A DNA stretch of 64,000 nt from an uncultured Clostridium sp. (GTDB lineage: Bacteria; Bacillota; Clostridia; Clostridiales; Clostridiaceae). The translations under genes were made by a program, and so were the position numbers. The notes beneath the pieces are model-generated. The model saw only the letters and a program-made list of their open reading frames with translations. It had not been told where the DNA came from and did no database searches. The stretch spans positions 19,556-83,555 of the forward strand of contig NZ_CAMQRY010000002.1 in the NCBI RefSeq assembly GCF_947036855.1, in the 5' to 3' direction. Positions 63,546 to 64,000 of this stretch are shown piece by piece (position 1 is the first letter of the stretch; each line of letters opens with the position of its first letter).

Positions 63546-64000
63546 TTGTCAACATTATTAGATAAGACAAGAAAGCTTAATAAGATATTACAAAAAGCAG
63601 GTAGTGAGAATGTAGTATTTGAAGATATATGTAGTATATTAAGTGAAGTAATGGAATGTAATGTATATTTAGTAGAGAAAAAAGGGGTAGTTTTAGGTTA
63701 TACTTTTTCAGAAAAGTTTGAGTGTGATGTAATGAGGGAAACTATTATAAGGGATAAGAGATTTCCACAGGCATATAATAGAAGGTTACTTAGTATAAAA
63801 AATACTCTTTCAAATTCTCCAAATAATGGTGAGTGTGTGTTTGAAGAACAGGGGCATTGTCCTATGTCTAATAAAATATCTACGATAGTTCCGATACTTG
63901 GGAATGGTGAAAGACTTGGTACTTTACTTTTAGCAAGATTTGGGGAGCATTTTAATGATGATGATTTAGTTTTATCAGAATATAGTGCAACTGTTGTAGG
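63546..64000 (+). CDS. codY: GTP-sensing transcriptional regulator CodY (5' part)
   Basis: CodY represses or activates metabolic and virulence genes when branched-chain amino acids and GTP are high. The first 151 residues are present and run off the window. The start is TTG 63546 after AAGGAGGGG, giving MSTLLDKTRKLNKILQKAG. The N-terminal GAF domain (about 1-150) shows the ligand-pocket region (FEEQGHCPMSNKISTIVPILGNGERLGTLLLARFG). The DNA-binding C-terminus lies outside the window. Confidence 0.96.
   Translation, partial: MSTLLDKTRKLNKILQKAGSENVVFEDICSILSEVMECNVYLVEKKGVVLGYTFSEKFECDVMRETIIRDKRFPQAYNRRLLSIKNTLSNSPNNGECVFEEQGHCPMSNKISTIVPILGNGERLGTLLLARFGEHFNDDDLVLSEYSATVV

Overview
The window is a dense, strongly AT-rich, almost entirely plus-strand stretch of a spore-forming low-GC Firmicute chromosome, very probably Clostridium sensu stricto. 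The evidence is gene content and order: sigK, pilT, ftsA, ftsZ, spoIIGA, sigE, sigG in a row; spoIVA, spoVM, ylbJ and RemA; pta-ackA; CodY after topA; AAGGAGG-type ribosome binding sites; and AGA/ATA-rich codon use. I cannot name the species. No rRNA, tRNA, CRISPR, insertion sequence or prophage is visible, and no gene-free stretch exceeds 300 bases.

Layout. 1-10.0 kb: the 3' part of sigK, a PilT ATPase, ftsA-ftsZ, the spoIIGA-sigE-sigG sporulation cluster, a YlmC/YmxH protein, nrdR, pgeF and an orphan sensor histidine kinase. 10.3-17.1 kb: der, gpsA, spoIVA, a small membrane protein, an L-asparaginase and a purine-base permease. 17.3-32.0 kb: the conserved yicC-remA-gmk-rpoZ-coaBC-priA-def-fmt-rsmB-rlmN-stp-prkC-rsgA-rpe-thiN-spoVM series (nucleotide, coenzyme A, replication restart, formyl-methionine metabolism, rRNA modification, Ser/Thr signalling). 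32.0-38.2 kb: rpmB on the minus strand, then asp23, fakA-like, recG, rsmD, coaD and a coiled-coil protein. 38.2-40.6 kb: ylbJ and tmcAL on the minus strand. 40.8-47.1 kb: pta-ackA, yceD-rpmF, plsX, acpP, rnc and a radical SAM gene. 47.2-58.1 kb: a 30-residue membrane peptide, smc, ftsY, ylxM, ffh, rpsP, khpA, rimM, trmD, rplS, rbgA and rnhB. 58.2-64.0 kb: yraN (minus), comM, dprA, topA and the 5' part of codY.

How the parts work together. Most genes serve division, sporulation, ribosome assembly, protein export and lipid or central metabolism. Sporulation control is well represented: a SpoIIGA protease for pro-SigE, SigE, SigG, SigK, the coat base proteins SpoIVA and SpoVM, and YlbJ.

The most unusual signal is not a gene but a recurring translation-start architecture. 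In yceD, smc, khpA and topA the Shine-Dalgarno sequence is about 27-40 nt from the start codon. A hairpin fills the gap and ends 6-7 nt before the ATG, so folding would bring the site close to the start. Other points are a perfect 12-bp hairpin in the rnc leader, a topA-codY junction where codY's promoter lies in the loop of a terminator-like hairpin, an FtsA with all three nucleotide-binding motifs degenerate, a spoIIG-like promoter with 21-bp spacing, and a CodY-box match upstream of pta. All regulatory calls are by eye.
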